Assembly: GCA_965204565.1 (NCBI GenBank)
Contig: CBDBEU010000005.1
Coordinates: forward strand, 558,001 to 622,000
Length of the DNA: 64,000 nucleotides
Source of the DNA: CBDBEU01 sp965204565
GTDB taxonomy: Bacteria; Pseudomonadota; Alphaproteobacteria; Rhizobiales; TMED25
Reading direction: 5' to 3'
Positions 18,537 to 28,156 of the stretch are shown here, one piece after another; within the stretch, counting starts at the first letter, position 1, and each line of letters opens with the position of its first letter. The notes below the pieces were generated by a model. That model was not told where the DNA came from, ran no database searches, and worked only from the letters and a program-made list of their open reading frames with translations. A program made the translations under genes and the position numbers.

Positions 18537-19377
18537 ATGCGCGATCGATCTCGCGCTTGAGCGTTTCCTTCACGGGCTGCGAGGCTGCGAGGATCTCATC
18601 AAAACTGAACAGGTCCGATATCCGAAAGCTATCGACGGGCGGCTTGATCAGAATGTCCGGCGGCAGGGCGTCGACCCTGGCTGCCACCAGCGCTCCCAAC
18701 ATGATCTGCACCGATCCCATCAAGGCGTCCATCATTGAGGGGCGGTGGGTGGCATCACCGACTGGCCCGCCAGTAACGTCGATCGCAATGGTGATATCGC
18801 AGCGTTTGTGAACATGGTCATAGGGCAGTGGATTGGTAAGTCCGCCATCGACATGGAAGCGGCCATCGATTTCGACCGGCGAAAACAGGCCGGGCAGGGC
18901 CATAGATGCGGCGAGAGCCGGCACTATTTCGTCACTGTCAAAGGCCATGGCGCTGCGGGCGTGGAAGTCGGTTGCGGTCACTGTCGAGGGGATGCCGAGC
19001 GTGTCGAAATTTCTGCCGGCAAGTTCCGGCAGTACCGTTTCCACAATTGGTTGGGCATTGAGGATTGCACCTTTCGAGCCGGTGAGAGACAGGAGCCCGG
19101 AAAGGCTGGTTGGGCGGCTTGCGAAAAGATGGCGTATTGCCTGTCGCCGTCCGCCAATCAGACCTTGTGTCCGCTCGATTGCCTCGCACGCGCTGATGCC
19201 GGAAGCGTAGGCCACGCCGATCAGCGCGCCAATGCTGGTGCCGGCGATTACGCAAGGACGCAACCCCAAATCATCGAACGCCCCGATCACCTTGAGATGG
19301 GCAAATCCGCGTGCGCCGCCACCGCCAAGCGCAAGGCCTATCGATGGCTCAGTCTGCTGCGGGTTCTGGCCGGTCAA
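18502..19377 (-). CDS. Patatin-like phospholipase (RssA type)
   Basis: 291 residues. The oxyanion loop GLALGGGGARGFAHL, the nucleophile elbow AGTSIGALIG (Ser) and the dyad aspartate HVDGGLTNPLP are all intact, so it should be an active lipid acyl hydrolase. Size and motif order fit RssA/YchK-type bacterial patatins. TTG 19377 is the only plausible start and overlaps the purD stop, suggesting coupling. The C-terminal coding end overlaps tadA convergently. Natural lipid substrate unknown. Confidence 0.9.
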   Translation of the reverse strand: MTGQNPQQTEPSIGLALGGGGARGFAHLKVIGAFDDLGLRPCVIAGTSIGALIGVAYASGISACEAIERTQGLIGGRRQAIRHLFASRPTSLSGLLSLTGSKGAILNAQPIVETVLPELAGRNFDTLGIPSTVTATDFHARSAMAFDSDEIVPALAASMALPGLFSPVEIDGRFHVDGGLTNPLPYDHVHKRCDITIAIDVTGGPVGDATHRPSMMDALMGSVQIMLGALVAARVDALPPDILIKPPVDSFRISDLFSFDEILAASQPVKETLKREIDRAFRSYAQKKTGA

Positions 19378-20657
19378 TTGGCGCTCACCTGGTCACGCGC
19401 AATGGCGCGCCAGCCAATATCACGCCGGCAAAATCCACCCGGCCAGTCGATGAGAGCGACCGCCCGATAGGCGCGTGCCTGGGCCTCGGCGATGGTCGGG
19501 GCGCGGGTGGTGACATTCAGCACACGCCCGCCGGCAGACACGATCCTGCCGTCAGCCATTCGCGTGCCGGCGTGAAACACCTGAACGCCTTCCATGGCGC
19601 CGGCCAGATCGAGCCCGCCGATTTCCTCGCCCGTATTGTAACTGCCGGGGTAGCCGTTGGCCGCAACCACGACCGTCAGGGCGGCGTCATCGCGCCAGCT
19701 CGGTTTCATGTTGCCAAGGTCGCCATTGGCGCTTGCCGCAAGTGCGGGGAGAATGTCGGACCCAAGCCGCATCATCAGCACCTGGGCTTCTGGGTCACCG
19801 AAGCGGACATTGTACTCGATCAGCTCCGGGCCGTTCTCGGTGATCATCAGGCCTGCATAGAGAACTCCCCGATAGGGGGTGCCGGCACGCGCCATCGCCG
19901 CCGCCGTGGGCTCGACGATGCGGTCCATGACGCGCCCGACCATCTCATCGGTCATCGCCGGTGCTGGTGAATAAGCGCCCATGCCGCCGGTATTGGGGCC
20001 GAGATCTCCATCCAGCGCGCGTTTGTGGTCCTGGGCGCTGGCAAGCGGCAGGATATTTTCGCCATCGAGAAGTGCGAAGAAACTCGCCTCCTCGCCCACC
20101 AGCATGTCCTCGATCACCAGTGAGGCACCGGGGCCGAAGGCACCGTCGAAGATCGCCTCTATCGCCTCGCGCGCCTCGCCACGTTGCTCGCACACGGTGA
20201 CGCCTTTGCCGGCGGCAAGTCCGTCGGCTTTGACCACCAGCGGCGCGGCGCGTGCCTCAAGATGGGCAAGTGCCTGATCGCGATCGGTGAAATAGGCAAA
20301 TGATGCGGTCGGGATATCGTTGTCGCGGGCGATTTGCTTGGTGAAACCCTTCGAGCCTTCGAGCCGGGCGGCGGCCCCGGAAGGGCCGAATGTGTGGATG
20401 CCGGCATGGGTGAGTACATCGGCAAGCCCGGCGCAGAGCGGGGCTTCGGGGCCGACCACCACAAGATCGATCGCATTGTCGGTGGCGAATTGCACCACGG
20501 CGGGATGATCGTCGATTGCCAGATCGATGATTTCGGCGCTCTGTGCAACTCCCGGATTTCCAGGCGCGGCAAACAGTCTGCCGGTGAGCGGGCTTGCCGC
20601 AATCGCCCAGGCCAATGCATGTTCGCGGCCGCCGCCGCCGATCAGTAGAATGTTCAT
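19374..20657 (-). CDS. purD: Phosphoribosylamine-glycine ligase
   Basis: 427 residues from ATG 20657 (MNILLIGGGGREHALAWAIA), the standard GARS start. ATP-grasp features: APLVVKADGLAAGKGV, VIEDMLVGEEASFFALLDG, LGPNTGGMGAYSPAP and ELIEYNVRFGDPEAQ. It ligates glycine to phosphoribosylamine, the second step of purine synthesis, in the cytosol. Divergent from xseA across 113 bases; the patatin gene is coupled downstream. This purD / xseA arrangement is usual in Rhizobiales. Confidence 0.97.
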   Translation of the reverse strand: MNILLIGGGGREHALAWAIAASPLTGRLFAAPGNPGVAQSAEIIDLAIDDHPAVVQFATDNAIDLVVVGPEAPLCAGLADVLTHAGIHTFGPSGAAARLEGSKGFTKQIARDNDIPTASFAYFTDRDQALAHLEARAAPLVVKADGLAAGKGVTVCEQRGEAREAIEAIFDGAFGPGASLVIEDMLVGEEASFFALLDGENILPLASAQDHKRALDGDLGPNTGGMGAYSPAPAMTDEMVGRVMDRIVEPTAAAMARAGTPYRGVLYAGLMITENGPELIEYNVRFGDPEAQVLMMRLGSDILPALAASANGDLGNMKPSWRDDAALTVVVAANGYPGSYNTGEEIGGLDLAGAMEGVQVFHAGTRMADGRIVSAGGRVLNVTTRAPTIAEAQARAYRAVALIDWPGGFCRRDIGWRAIARDQVSAN

Positions 20658-20770
20658 GTGGCTCAGCTGGCAACTTGCCGGTTCTTGTGGTTTCAAGGCC
20701 GGGCTGCGGTCGGGCTCGGCAAACTCTTATCATCTAGCATCGGCCGTAATGGCGGGAGAAGGCTCGAACA

Positions 20771-22276
20771 ATGTCTGTGGATGAAATTGACGGACTCGAC
20801 AATCTGCCGGAGCTGACGGTCTCGGAGCTGTCGGGCGCGATCAGGCGCACTATGGAGGATGCGTTTGGGCAGGTGCGGCTGCGCGGCGAGATTTCGGGAT
20901 TTCGGGGACCTCATTCCTCCGGGCATTGCTATTTCGCGCTTAAGGACGAGAACGCGCGGATTGATGCGGTGGTCTGGCGCGGCGTCTATCAGCGACTCAA
21001 GGTGAAGCCGGAAGAAGGCCTTGAAGTGATCGCAACCGGCCGGGTAACGACCTATCCGGGCCGCTCGGTCTATCAGATCGTGATTGAACGCATCGAACCT
21101 GCCGGCGTCGGTGCGCTGATGGCGCTGCTCGAGGAACGGCGGCGCAAGCTTGCTGCCGAAGGATTGTTCGACGAGGCGGCGAAAATGCCGCTGCCCTATT
21201 TGCCGAAGGTAATTGGCGTCATCACGTCACCGACCGGGGCGGTGATTCGCGATATTCTGCACCGTTTGGCCGACCGTTTTCCGACCCATGTGCTGGTGTG
21301 GTCGGTCAGGGTGCAGGGCGAAACAAGTGCTGGCGAAGTCTCAGCGGCGATCAGGGGCTTTAATGCATTTGCGACGGAGGGGCCGTTGCCGCGCCCCGAT
21401 CTTTTGATTGTCGCGCGCGGCGGCGGAAGTCTTGAGGATTTATGGAGCTTCAATGAAGAGGAAGTGGTGCGTGCGGCGGCTGAGAGCACCATTCCTCTAA
21501 TCTCTGCGGTCGGGCATGAAACCGACTGGACGCTGATCGACCATGCCGCCGACAGACGGGCACCGACGCCGACGGCAGCGGCTGAATTCGCGGTCCCGGT
21601 GCGGGGCGATCTTGTTGTGATCCTGTCGGATACCGGATCGCGCATGGCAAGGGCGCTGCGGCGCATGGTGGTGGAGCGGCGCACCAGCCTCACCGCGCTG
21701 GCGCGCGCGATGCCGCGCCGCGACGCACTGCTTGCAACACAGCGCCAGAGTGTCGACCGGCTGGGCGATGGCTTGCGGCGTTGGCGTGAGGTTTCGCTGG
21801 TCCGCCACCGTGAGCGGATCAGTGCTCTGTCGCCCCGGCTTTCGCTGCGGCCGCTGCAGCGCCGGCTGGTGCAGGATAAGGCACGGCTTGGCCAGCTCGA
21901 TCAGCGCGGCATCCAGGCCGTGCGGCGAAGTGCTGGTGACCGGCGTCGGCGCCTGGAGCAGGTGTCGCCGAGACTGGCGAGATCGCAAGCCCGTGTACTC
22001 ATGCAGGCGCGAGCGCGCCTGGAAACACTGGCCAAACTGGCCGGCAGCCTCGGCCACAAAAGCGTGCTTGCACGCGGCTATGCGCTGGTGCGGGACATCG
22101 ATGAGCGCCTGGTGCGCGATGTCAAGGGCGCGCTGCAGGCCAAGGCGGTCGGGATTGTGTTTCTCGATGGTAGTGTCAATGCTCAGGTGGTCGGCAAAGG
22201 CGGGCAGGACCCCGGCAGAAAAGCGCCAAAACCGGCCGGCAAGGCACGGCGCGGCGGGCAGGGATCGCTATTTTGA
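20771..22276 (+). CDS. xseA: Exodeoxyribonuclease VII large subunit
   Basis: 501 residues. An N-terminal OB fold (VRLRGEISGFRGPHSSGHCY) is followed by the catalytic domain (PKVIGVITSPTGAVIRDILH, LIVARGGGSLEDLWSFNEE, ISAVGHETDWTLIDHAADRR) and a long helical tail ending in a basic segment. With XseB (not in the window) it degrades single-stranded DNA to oligonucleotides. An ATG with aaggctcgaac upstream starts it. DUF2093 follows, as in other Rhizobiales. Confidence 0.97.
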   Translation: MSVDEIDGLDNLPELTVSELSGAIRRTMEDAFGQVRLRGEISGFRGPHSSGHCYFALKDENARIDAVVWRGVYQRLKVKPEEGLEVIATGRVTTYPGRSVYQIVIERIEPAGVGALMALLEERRRKLAAEGLFDEAAKMPLPYLPKVIGVITSPTGAVIRDILHRLADRFPTHVLVWSVRVQGETSAGEVSAAIRGFNAFATEGPLPRPDLLIVARGGGSLEDLWSFNEEEVVRAAAESTIPLISAVGHETDWTLIDHAADRRAPTPTAAAEFAVPVRGDLVVILSDTGSRMARALRRMVVERRTSLTALARAMPRRDALLATQRQSVDRLGDGLRRWREVSLVRHRERISALSPRLSLRPLQRRLVQDKARLGQLDQRGIQAVRRSAGDRRRRLEQVSPRLARSQARVLMQARARLETLAKLAGSLGHKSVLARGYALVRDIDERLVRDVKGALQAKAVGIVFLDGSVNAQVVGKGGQDPGRKAPKPAGKARRGGQGSLF

Positions 22277-22354
22277 TCGCCGCCGGGCAATTGATGAGGT
22301 AAATGTTGCGGGCAGATGCATGACCGCACGTTCAACATGCGCGAGGGATCGTCC

Positions 22355-22579
22355 ATGAACCGCCTTGAGCGGGGTTTTCAGCCGCCCCGGGAAGCGAAAC
22401 TCAAATTCATGCATGGCGATTTTCGTGTCGTTGTGCCAGGCGGTTTCGTACGCTGTGCGGTGAGCGGCGAATCGATCGCGCTCGATGATCTCAAATACTG
22501 GAATGTTGATCACCAGGAAGCCTATGCTTCTGTCGGGATCGCGCTGAAACGCCATCTTGAGTTGTTGGGCCGAAGTTAG
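22355..22579 (+). CDS. DUF2093 small conserved protein
   Basis: 74 residues from ATG 22355, chosen over the ATGs at 22316 and 22337 because GAGGGA lies 8 bases upstream and MNRLERG matches family starts. AKLKFMHGDFRVVVPGGFVR, CAVSGESIALDDLKYW and NVDHQEAY are the DUF2093 signature. Function unknown; the conserved single-cysteine CAVSG turn and position between xseA and lpxK are constant in Rhizobiales. Short and soluble. Confidence 0.88.
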   Translation: MNRLERGFQPPREAKLKFMHGDFRVVVPGGFVRCAVSGESIALDDLKYWNVDHQEAYASVGIALKRHLELLGRS

Positions 22580-22605
22580 CCCGAACCGGCTCGCATGCAA
22601 GGCCG

Positions 22606-23622
22606 TTACAGTTTTGCGCGCATCGCCGCATTCAACAGGGCATCGAGAGGTTCGGTTTCGGCGAACACCGCTTCGATTGGTAATATTTGCAGATCGCTGC
22701 GCAATGCGGCACCCGGATCATTGGTATCGTCCAGCCTGACCAGGTCCTTTTCGGTGGTGATTACCACGGCACCCTCATGGCGGGCGGCAAGTTCAATGAT
22801 GCGGGCAACATCGCGCCAAAGGTAGGGGTGGTGGTCGTCAAAGGTGATTTTGGCGGCGATTTCAGCGCCAAAATTTTCAAGACTTGCGAAAAATTTTTCC
22901 GGCCGGGCAATGCCGCAGAACGCGATCACCGGGCGGCCGTCAAGATCTGGTGCGTTTTTGCCTACGCGCAATTGCGCCTTCAGAACCGGAACATTGACGC
23001 GTGTGGCTGTTTGACTCACCACTTCGCCGGGATGGCCGCTGCCGATCACTATCACCGCCTCGGCTCTGGCGAACTGGGGCAGAAGCGGCTCGCGCATGGG
23101 CCCTGAAGGAAACACCCATCCATTTCCGACCCCCGCCGCACCATCGATAACCAGCAGGGAACAATCCTTGGCAAGCGTGGGGTTTTGAAAACCATCGTCC
23201 ATGATGATGCAGCCGGCACCGGCGTCGACCGCATGGTAGGCGCCAGCGGCGCGGTCGCGCGCGACATGGGTCGGTGCCACCTTTGCCAGAAGCAATGGCT
23301 CATCGCCAACATCGATTGAACTGTGCCGGGCAGGGTCCACTTGCACCGGGCCGCGTAATTTGCCGCCATATCCCCGTGTCAGGAAATGAGGCGTTGCCCC
23401 GTTGGCGGCAAGCCGTTTGGCAATCGCGATCGCGGCCGGTGTCTTTCCGGCGCCACCCATTCCCGGATTTCCGACACAAATGACCGGCAAGGGCACCTTT
23501 GCAGGCGTGGCAAGTGCAAAGCGAAGGGATGAGGCGACGGCATAGATCGCGGCAATAGGCGAGAGAAGTGCGGTTGCTATTGTCGTTTCCGGTGCACTCC
23601 AGAATTGCGGTGGCCGCCACAT
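22606..23622 (-). CDS. lpxK: Tetraacyldisaccharide 4'-kinase
   Basis: 338 residues from ATG 23622 (MWRPPQFWSAPETTIATALL). The P-loop GNPGMGGAGKTP (51-62) and MDDGFQNPTLAKDCSLLVID are LpxK hallmarks. It phosphorylates the 4'-position of the lipid A disaccharide at the inner membrane; an N-terminal membrane helix (ATALLSPIAAIYAVASSLRF) fits. It starts 7 bases after waaA ends, so the two are one operon. The frame is open upstream into waaA but that is not coding. Confidence 0.96.
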   Translation of the reverse strand: MWRPPQFWSAPETTIATALLSPIAAIYAVASSLRFALATPAKVPLPVICVGNPGMGGAGKTPAAIAIAKRLAANGATPHFLTRGYGGKLRGPVQVDPARHSSIDVGDEPLLLAKVAPTHVARDRAAGAYHAVDAGAGCIIMDDGFQNPTLAKDCSLLVIDGAAGVGNGWVFPSGPMREPLLPQFARAEAVIVIGSGHPGEVVSQTATRVNVPVLKAQLRVGKNAPDLDGRPVIAFCGIARPEKFFASLENFGAEIAAKITFDDHHPYLWRDVARIIELAARHEGAVVITTEKDLVRLDDTNDPGAALRSDLQILPIEAVFAETEPLDALLNAAMRAKL

Positions 23623-23629
23623 GGCAAGA

Positions 23630-25591
23630 TCAGGCCGCAAATTGCGGAGCAAGAAGCTCCAGAGCACGTTCCACCGTGCCCTCATTGCGGGCAATCTCGA
23701 CCTTGCTTGTTGCAACCAGTCCGGTGCAGCGCGCTGCATTGGAGAGCAGATCAGCGATCTGGTGCGCCAGTTCGGCAGAATCGGCGATCGCGAGTGCGCC
23801 GCCGGCATTGTCGAGCGCGGCATAGGTGTCGGCGAAATTGTGCACATGAGGGCCGTGCACAATCGCACAACCAAGCCGGGCTGGTTCAATCGGGTTGTGG
23901 CCGCCGGTCTTGACCAGTGATCCGCCGATGAAGGCAACCTGTGCCAGGCGATAAAACAGGCCAAGCTCGCCCATTGTATCGGCAATGTAGACGTCGGTCT
24001 TGGGGCCGATCTTCTGCGACAGGCTGCGGCGCGCGGTTACCAGCCAGCGCTCCTCGATCAACTCGGTGATGGCCTCTGCGCGGTCGGGGTGGCGTGGAAC
24101 GATGATCGTCAGCAGGTTGGGGTAGCGCTCGCGAATGGCGAAATGCGCTTCTGCGATCAAATTCTCCTCACCGTCATGGGTGGAGGCGGCAAGCCAGAGG
24201 GGGCGGCCCTCAATGTCGGCGTGTATGGATTCTAATGCGTCTTGATCCACGGGAGGCGCGGCGCAATCGAATTTCAAATTGCCGATATGGCGCACATCGC
24301 GGGCGCCGAGCTGGGCGAAACGATGCGAGTATGGCCTGGATTGGGCCAACACCAGGTCGAGTGTTGACAGGGTGGCGCGTGCTGTCCGGGGCCATCGCCG
24401 CCATGTGTTGAATGTGCGCTCGGACATACGTGCATTGATCACTGAAAGGGGCACCTGTCTGCGTGCAGTTTCGGCCATGAGATTGGGCCAGATTTCCGAT
24501 TCTACGAAGATCGCGACATCGGGGCGCCAGTGATCGAGGAAACGGCGGGCATAACGGGGGACGTCGAGCGGGATAAACTGGTGAATAAGGCGATCGGAGG
24601 CACGCGAGGTCATCATTTGTGCCGATGTCAGCGTTCCGGTTGTCACCAGCACAATATCGGCAAGCCGGCGGGAGGTGATTTCTTGCACCATTGGCAGAAT
24701 GGACAGTGATTCGCCAATACTGGCGGCATGAAACCAGGCAAGACGGCCTTCGGGCCTTGGGGTGCGTGTGCGGCCGCGGCGTTCGCTGAGGCGTTTTCGA
24801 TCTTCTTTTCCAACGCGCAGACGCGCTAGCAGATATGGCATTGCCAACGGTGACAAGATTGTCATCGCCGCTGCATAGGCGCGAAGGGCCGTGCCGCCGG
24901 GAAGGGCGCGCAGGGCCTCGGCTGGGACGGAAGGAACCGGGGCGGTACTGTCGAGCATCGGCTCGATGGTCGCGGCAAATTGTGCCCGTGTGACGGCGTC
25001 GTGGGGTGAGGCGAGAATTCGGCTGCAATCGGCGCTGAAGGAGGCAGTGGGAATGTCGACAGCAGCAGCGAGGCCGGTGCTCCAGGTCAAGGGTGGTCTT
25101 GTGTAATGAAAGACCAATGGCAGTACCGGTCGCTTCAAAATGGAGAGGAGGTCGCAGGCGCGTGTCATGGTGCCGTGATCGGGGGTTGGCGCCAGAACGG
25201 GTACGCGGCCCGATTGCCCGGGTTGAGGGTCATCGACTGCGTTCAGCCGTTCCACTTGCGCACCGCAGGAGGCGCATAGCTCGGCCAGGCCGTCGAACCG
25301 GAGATCGTCGTCCAGCAGTACGCTGATGTGCTCGCCCCAAACGGAGCTGGCTAGAAGAACTTGCCTTGTATTCAACACGATGATGGCGTTGGCGCTGCGC
25401 GCTTGCGCAAGGGCGGCTTCAAGTGCTGGATCGGATGCACATGAGGCAACATGGCGGGCGATCAACGGCGCAATGAGACGGACCAGCTTATTTGGCGCCA
25501 TCCACGGCGCGCCGCCCTCGGCACTCTTGTGCTCGTTTGCGGGCTCACCGGGGTGTGCGTCAGGCGCCTGGTCTATTGAGCCTTGGTCCAT
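23630..25591 (-). CDS. waaA: Kdo transferase with an extra N-terminal DUF374-like domain
   Basis: 653 residues; ordinary WaaA is about 420-430. Residues about 236-653 are the GT30 Kdo transferase: membrane segment, catalytic-base region WFHAASIGESLSILP (E294), FVESEIWPNLM, GGSLVKTGGHNPIEPARLG. It adds Kdo to lipid IV-A. Residues about 31-215 do not belong to WaaA and resemble DUF374, an acyltransferase-like family usually encoded as a separate gene just upstream of waaA in Rhizobiales (NAIIVLNTRQVLLA, HISVLLDDDL, ILKRPVLPLVFHYTR). The DUF374 histidine (xFWHGxxLL) is replaced by LNTRQ, so that part is probably inactive. No frameshift is needed: it is one continuous frame from ATG 25591. Confidence 0.93.
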   Translation of the reverse strand: MDQGSIDQAPDAHPGEPANEHKSAEGGAPWMAPNKLVRLIAPLIARHVASCASDPALEAALAQARSANAIIVLNTRQVLLASSVWGEHISVLLDDDLRFDGLAELCASCGAQVERLNAVDDPQPGQSGRVPVLAPTPDHGTMTRACDLLSILKRPVLPLVFHYTRPPLTWSTGLAAAVDIPTASFSADCSRILASPHDAVTRAQFAATIEPMLDSTAPVPSVPAEALRALPGGTALRAYAAAMTILSPLAMPYLLARLRVGKEDRKRLSERRGRTRTPRPEGRLAWFHAASIGESLSILPMVQEITSRRLADIVLVTTGTLTSAQMMTSRASDRLIHQFIPLDVPRYARRFLDHWRPDVAIFVESEIWPNLMAETARRQVPLSVINARMSERTFNTWRRWPRTARATLSTLDLVLAQSRPYSHRFAQLGARDVRHIGNLKFDCAAPPVDQDALESIHADIEGRPLWLAASTHDGEENLIAEAHFAIRERYPNLLTIIVPRHPDRAEAITELIEERWLVTARRSLSQKIGPKTDVYIADTMGELGLFYRLAQVAFIGGSLVKTGGHNPIEPARLGCAIVHGPHVHNFADTYAALDNAGGALAIADSAELAHQIADLLSNAARCTGLVATSKVEIARNEGTVERALELLAPQFAA

Positions 25592-25609
25592 GGGAAAATC
25601 CGCCTGCGG

Positions 25610-25867
25610 TCACTCTCGCTCGAATTCGCGACCGGATTCCGGATCGGGCAATCGGTGAAGATGGGCGATGAAGTAACGTGCCTGAGCTTGATCGACGGTG
25701 CGCTGGGCTGCCGCCTTCCGGGCGTCATAGGCGCTCGCACAGTCTGGATACAGGCCAACGATGTCGAGTTTTGCAAGATCAGCGAATTCAACCGTTTCCA
25801 GATCGATCAGCTTTCCGCCAAACACGAGATGGAGAAGTTGGTCTTGTGCATCTGTCTTGTCACGCAT
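25610..25867 (-). CDS. DUF4170 small conserved protein
   Basis: 85 residues. QLLHLVFGGKLIDLETVEFA, KLDIVGLYPDCASAYDA and ARYFIAHLHRLPDPE are the DUF4170 signature, an alphaproteobacterial family of unknown function always found between cysQ-like and waaA genes. ATG overlaps the cysQ stop (ATGA), and the stop is 18 bases before waaA, so it is translationally embedded in this operon. Confidence 0.88.
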   Translation of the reverse strand: MRDKTDAQDQLLHLVFGGKLIDLETVEFADLAKLDIVGLYPDCASAYDARKAAAQRTVDQAQARYFIAHLHRLPDPESGREFERE

Positions 25868-26739
25868 CAGCCCTGCTTCCTGCAGTGCGCGGACGAGACC
25901 CCGCCGGCCGGACCCTGTTTGCCGGAACCTGTATTCTGCTCACTGCCGGCTATGAAGTCGATCAATGTGGCGTGAAGTGCCGGACCGGCGATGACAGCGC
26001 CCGGAAATCGCAGGTTTTCGGTATTGTAGACAATGGGGGCGGCATCAGGTGTGGTCATTAACCCGCCGGCTTCGGACAGAATGACATCGGCGGCGGCCAG
26101 ATCCCATTGGTGAATGCGGGCAAAGGCAATTGTTGCATCGGCCCGATCGCTGGCGACCAACGCCACCTGATAGGCGAAGGAGTTGAACCGGACTACCTCC
26201 ATTTCCGGCCATGGATGGGGCCAGCGCTCCGGTGCCAGGCGGGAGGCGGTTGCCAGCATGCGGCATCCGGCCAGTTGCTCACGGTTGCCGACGCTGATCG
26301 GCTGGCCGTTCATGGTGGCGCCGCGGCCACGGATGGCAGCGAAAAACTCGCCGCGGATCGGATTGAACAAGAAGCCGAAAACCGGCTCGCCGGCGATCGC
26401 CAGCGCCACGCTGACCACCCAGTGGGGCCTGTGTTTCAGGAATGCGCCTGTGCCATCAATCGGATCGACAATCCAGACGCGCTCGCAGTCGAGGCGCGCA
26501 AGATCGTCGGTGGTTTCCTCCGAGATCCAGCCATAGTCCGGCCGATGGGCCAGCAGCCGGTCATTCAAAAGGCGGTCGACTGCGTGATCGGCTTCGCTGA
26601 CCGGGCTTGAATCTTCCTTTTCCCAGGAATTCGCATGCGCACAAAAATAGGCATGTGCCAGCGTGCCGGCCTCGCGAACCGCCGCCTCGGCAATGGCGGA
26701 ATCGCGCTCCAGGAGGTCGTATGCTTCAGCTGCCGGCAA
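25867..26739 (-). CDS. cysQ: 3'(2'),5'-bisphosphate nucleotidase / inositol monophosphatase family
   Basis: 290 residues from TTG 26739, supported by GAGGGG 7 bases upstream; no ATG exists before the core domain. Metal-site motifs SPVSEADHAVD, GWISEETTDD, VWIVDPIDGTGAFLKHRPHW and HQWDLAAADVILSEAGG are all present. Members remove the 3'-phosphate of PAP or hydrolyse inositol phosphates; CysQ is the usual name in this genomic position. Overlaps pmbA by 14 bases and DUF4170 by 1, so a coupled operon. The C-terminus (after FIAGSEQ) is an unconserved low-complexity tail. Confidence 0.9.
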   Translation of the reverse strand: MPAAEAYDLLERDSAIAEAAVREAGTLAHAYFCAHANSWEKEDSSPVSEADHAVDRLLNDRLLAHRPDYGWISEETTDDLARLDCERVWIVDPIDGTGAFLKHRPHWVVSVALAIAGEPVFGFLFNPIRGEFFAAIRGRGATMNGQPISVGNREQLAGCRMLATASRLAPERWPHPWPEMEVVRFNSFAYQVALVASDRADATIAFARIHQWDLAAADVILSEAGGLMTTPDAAPIVYNTENLRFPGAVIAGPALHATLIDFIAGSEQNTGSGKQGPAGGVSSAHCRKQG

Positions 26740-28090
26740 GCGTCATCCCCTCAACCAGAATTGTTGGCGCATCGCGGCCAGTCCGGATTTCAAGATCGTT
26801 GGCGGCGACAAGCCTTGAGAACATCTCGGGCAGGGTGCTGGCGATCGTCACTTCGCTGACCGGTTTCGTCAGTTCGCCATTCTCGATCGCAATGCCTTCG
26901 GCGCCGCGGCTGTAGTCACCCGTGACACCATTCACACCCATGCCGATCAGCCCGGTGACATAAAGCCCATGCTTGATGTTTCCTATCAGCGTTTCGGGGG
27001 ATTCGGCGCCGGGCTCGATGGTCAGATTGCTTGGCGATGGCGATGGCGCGGAGCTGATGCCGCGGCTCGCATGTCCGGTTGGATCCATGCCCAATTGGCG
27101 GGCCGATGCGAGATCAAGAAGCCAGGTTGTGAGGCGCCCGCTGGCGGCAAGCTGTTGCCGGCGGCAGGCCAGCCCCTCGCCGTCGAAGGGACGTGAATTG
27201 AGGCCGCGCGAGCGATGGGGATCGTCGACAACGTTAATGGCGTCGTTGAATATCTGATCGCCCATGCACGCGCTGAGGAAGCTCGCACGGCGGGCAATCG
27301 AGCGACCATTGATTGCAGATGCGAAGTGGCCAAGCAGCGACGCCGCCGTCCGGGGCTCATAGACGACCGAAACGGGTCCGGTTTTGATGCGCGCTGCGCC
27401 GGCCATCCTGACAGCGCGTTCGGCGGCGCGGTGTCCAATCAGCTCGGGCGGCTCCAGATCAGCGAAATGGCGGGCGATGGTGTAATCGTGATCGCGCTGC
27501 ATTACTGTGCCCGAGCCGGCGATGGCATTGCAGGCAATCGAATAGCGGGTGGTCTCATAGCCGCTTGAAAACCCCTCGCTGGTCAGAAGAACGAAGCGGC
27601 TGCGCGTTGCGTTGCTGCCGGCGCCGAGGGAGTTGGTAATCCCGTCAGTGGCGCGCGCGGCATCTTCGGCCTCACGGGCAAGCAGGACGAGGCGATCAAT
27701 TTCCAGATCTTGTGTGTCGGAAAGATCGAGGTCGGGCCATGCGGTGGCGAGTTGCGAGCGCTCGGCAGGACCTGCATGCGGGTCTTCAGGTGCTGAAGCC
27801 GCGATCGCAACCGCGCGTTCAGCAAGCGTCGATATTGCATCGCGCGACAGATTGTTGGTCGAAACCACGGCGCTCGACCGGCCGACGAAAACGCGCAGGC
27901 CAATGTCCCGGGATTCATGGCGCTTCACCTCCTCGACGGCTTCCAGCCGTACCTGGACACTGTCCGCCTGACCGGTCATGGCAATGACGTCGGCGGCCTC
28001 GGCACCAGCATCCAGTGCGGCATTGAGGAGTGCCTCGGCAGCGTCTTCGATCTTCACGGTATCGTCGACGAGCGCATGATCTGATTGCAT
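26726..28090 (-). CDS. pmbA: TldE/PmbA subunit of the TldD/TldE protease
   Basis: 454 residues. VKRHESRDIGLRVFVGRSSA, GYETTRYSIACNAIAG, GLNSRPFDGEGLACRRQQLA and GVNGVTGDYSRGAEGIAIEN are PmbA/TldE signatures; as expected it lacks the HExxxH zinc motif carried by its partner tldD (54,394-55,830). The heterodimer degrades unfolded or small modified peptides. Starts at ATG 28090. In relatives a class I methyltransferase and ubiA come next; here the methyltransferase remnant at 28,157 marks the edge of the inserted island. Confidence 0.95.
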   Translation of the reverse strand: MQSDHALVDDTVKIEDAAEALLNAALDAGAEAADVIAMTGQADSVQVRLEAVEEVKRHESRDIGLRVFVGRSSAVVSTNNLSRDAISTLAERAVAIAASAPEDPHAGPAERSQLATAWPDLDLSDTQDLEIDRLVLLAREAEDAARATDGITNSLGAGSNATRSRFVLLTSEGFSSGYETTRYSIACNAIAGSGTVMQRDHDYTIARHFADLEPPELIGHRAAERAVRMAGAARIKTGPVSVVYEPRTAASLLGHFASAINGRSIARRASFLSACMGDQIFNDAINVVDDPHRSRGLNSRPFDGEGLACRRQQLAASGRLTTWLLDLASARQLGMDPTGHASRGISSAPSPSPSNLTIEPGAESPETLIGNIKHGLYVTGLIGMGVNGVTGDYSRGAEGIAIENGELTKPVSEVTIASTLPEMFSRLVAANDLEIRTGRDAPTILVEGMTLAGS

Positions 28091-28156
28091 TGAGATTTTC
28101 CTGACTGTCCAGCGTTCGTATAGCTCAGCAGATCGGGCGCTGCCAGCACTCCCCCT

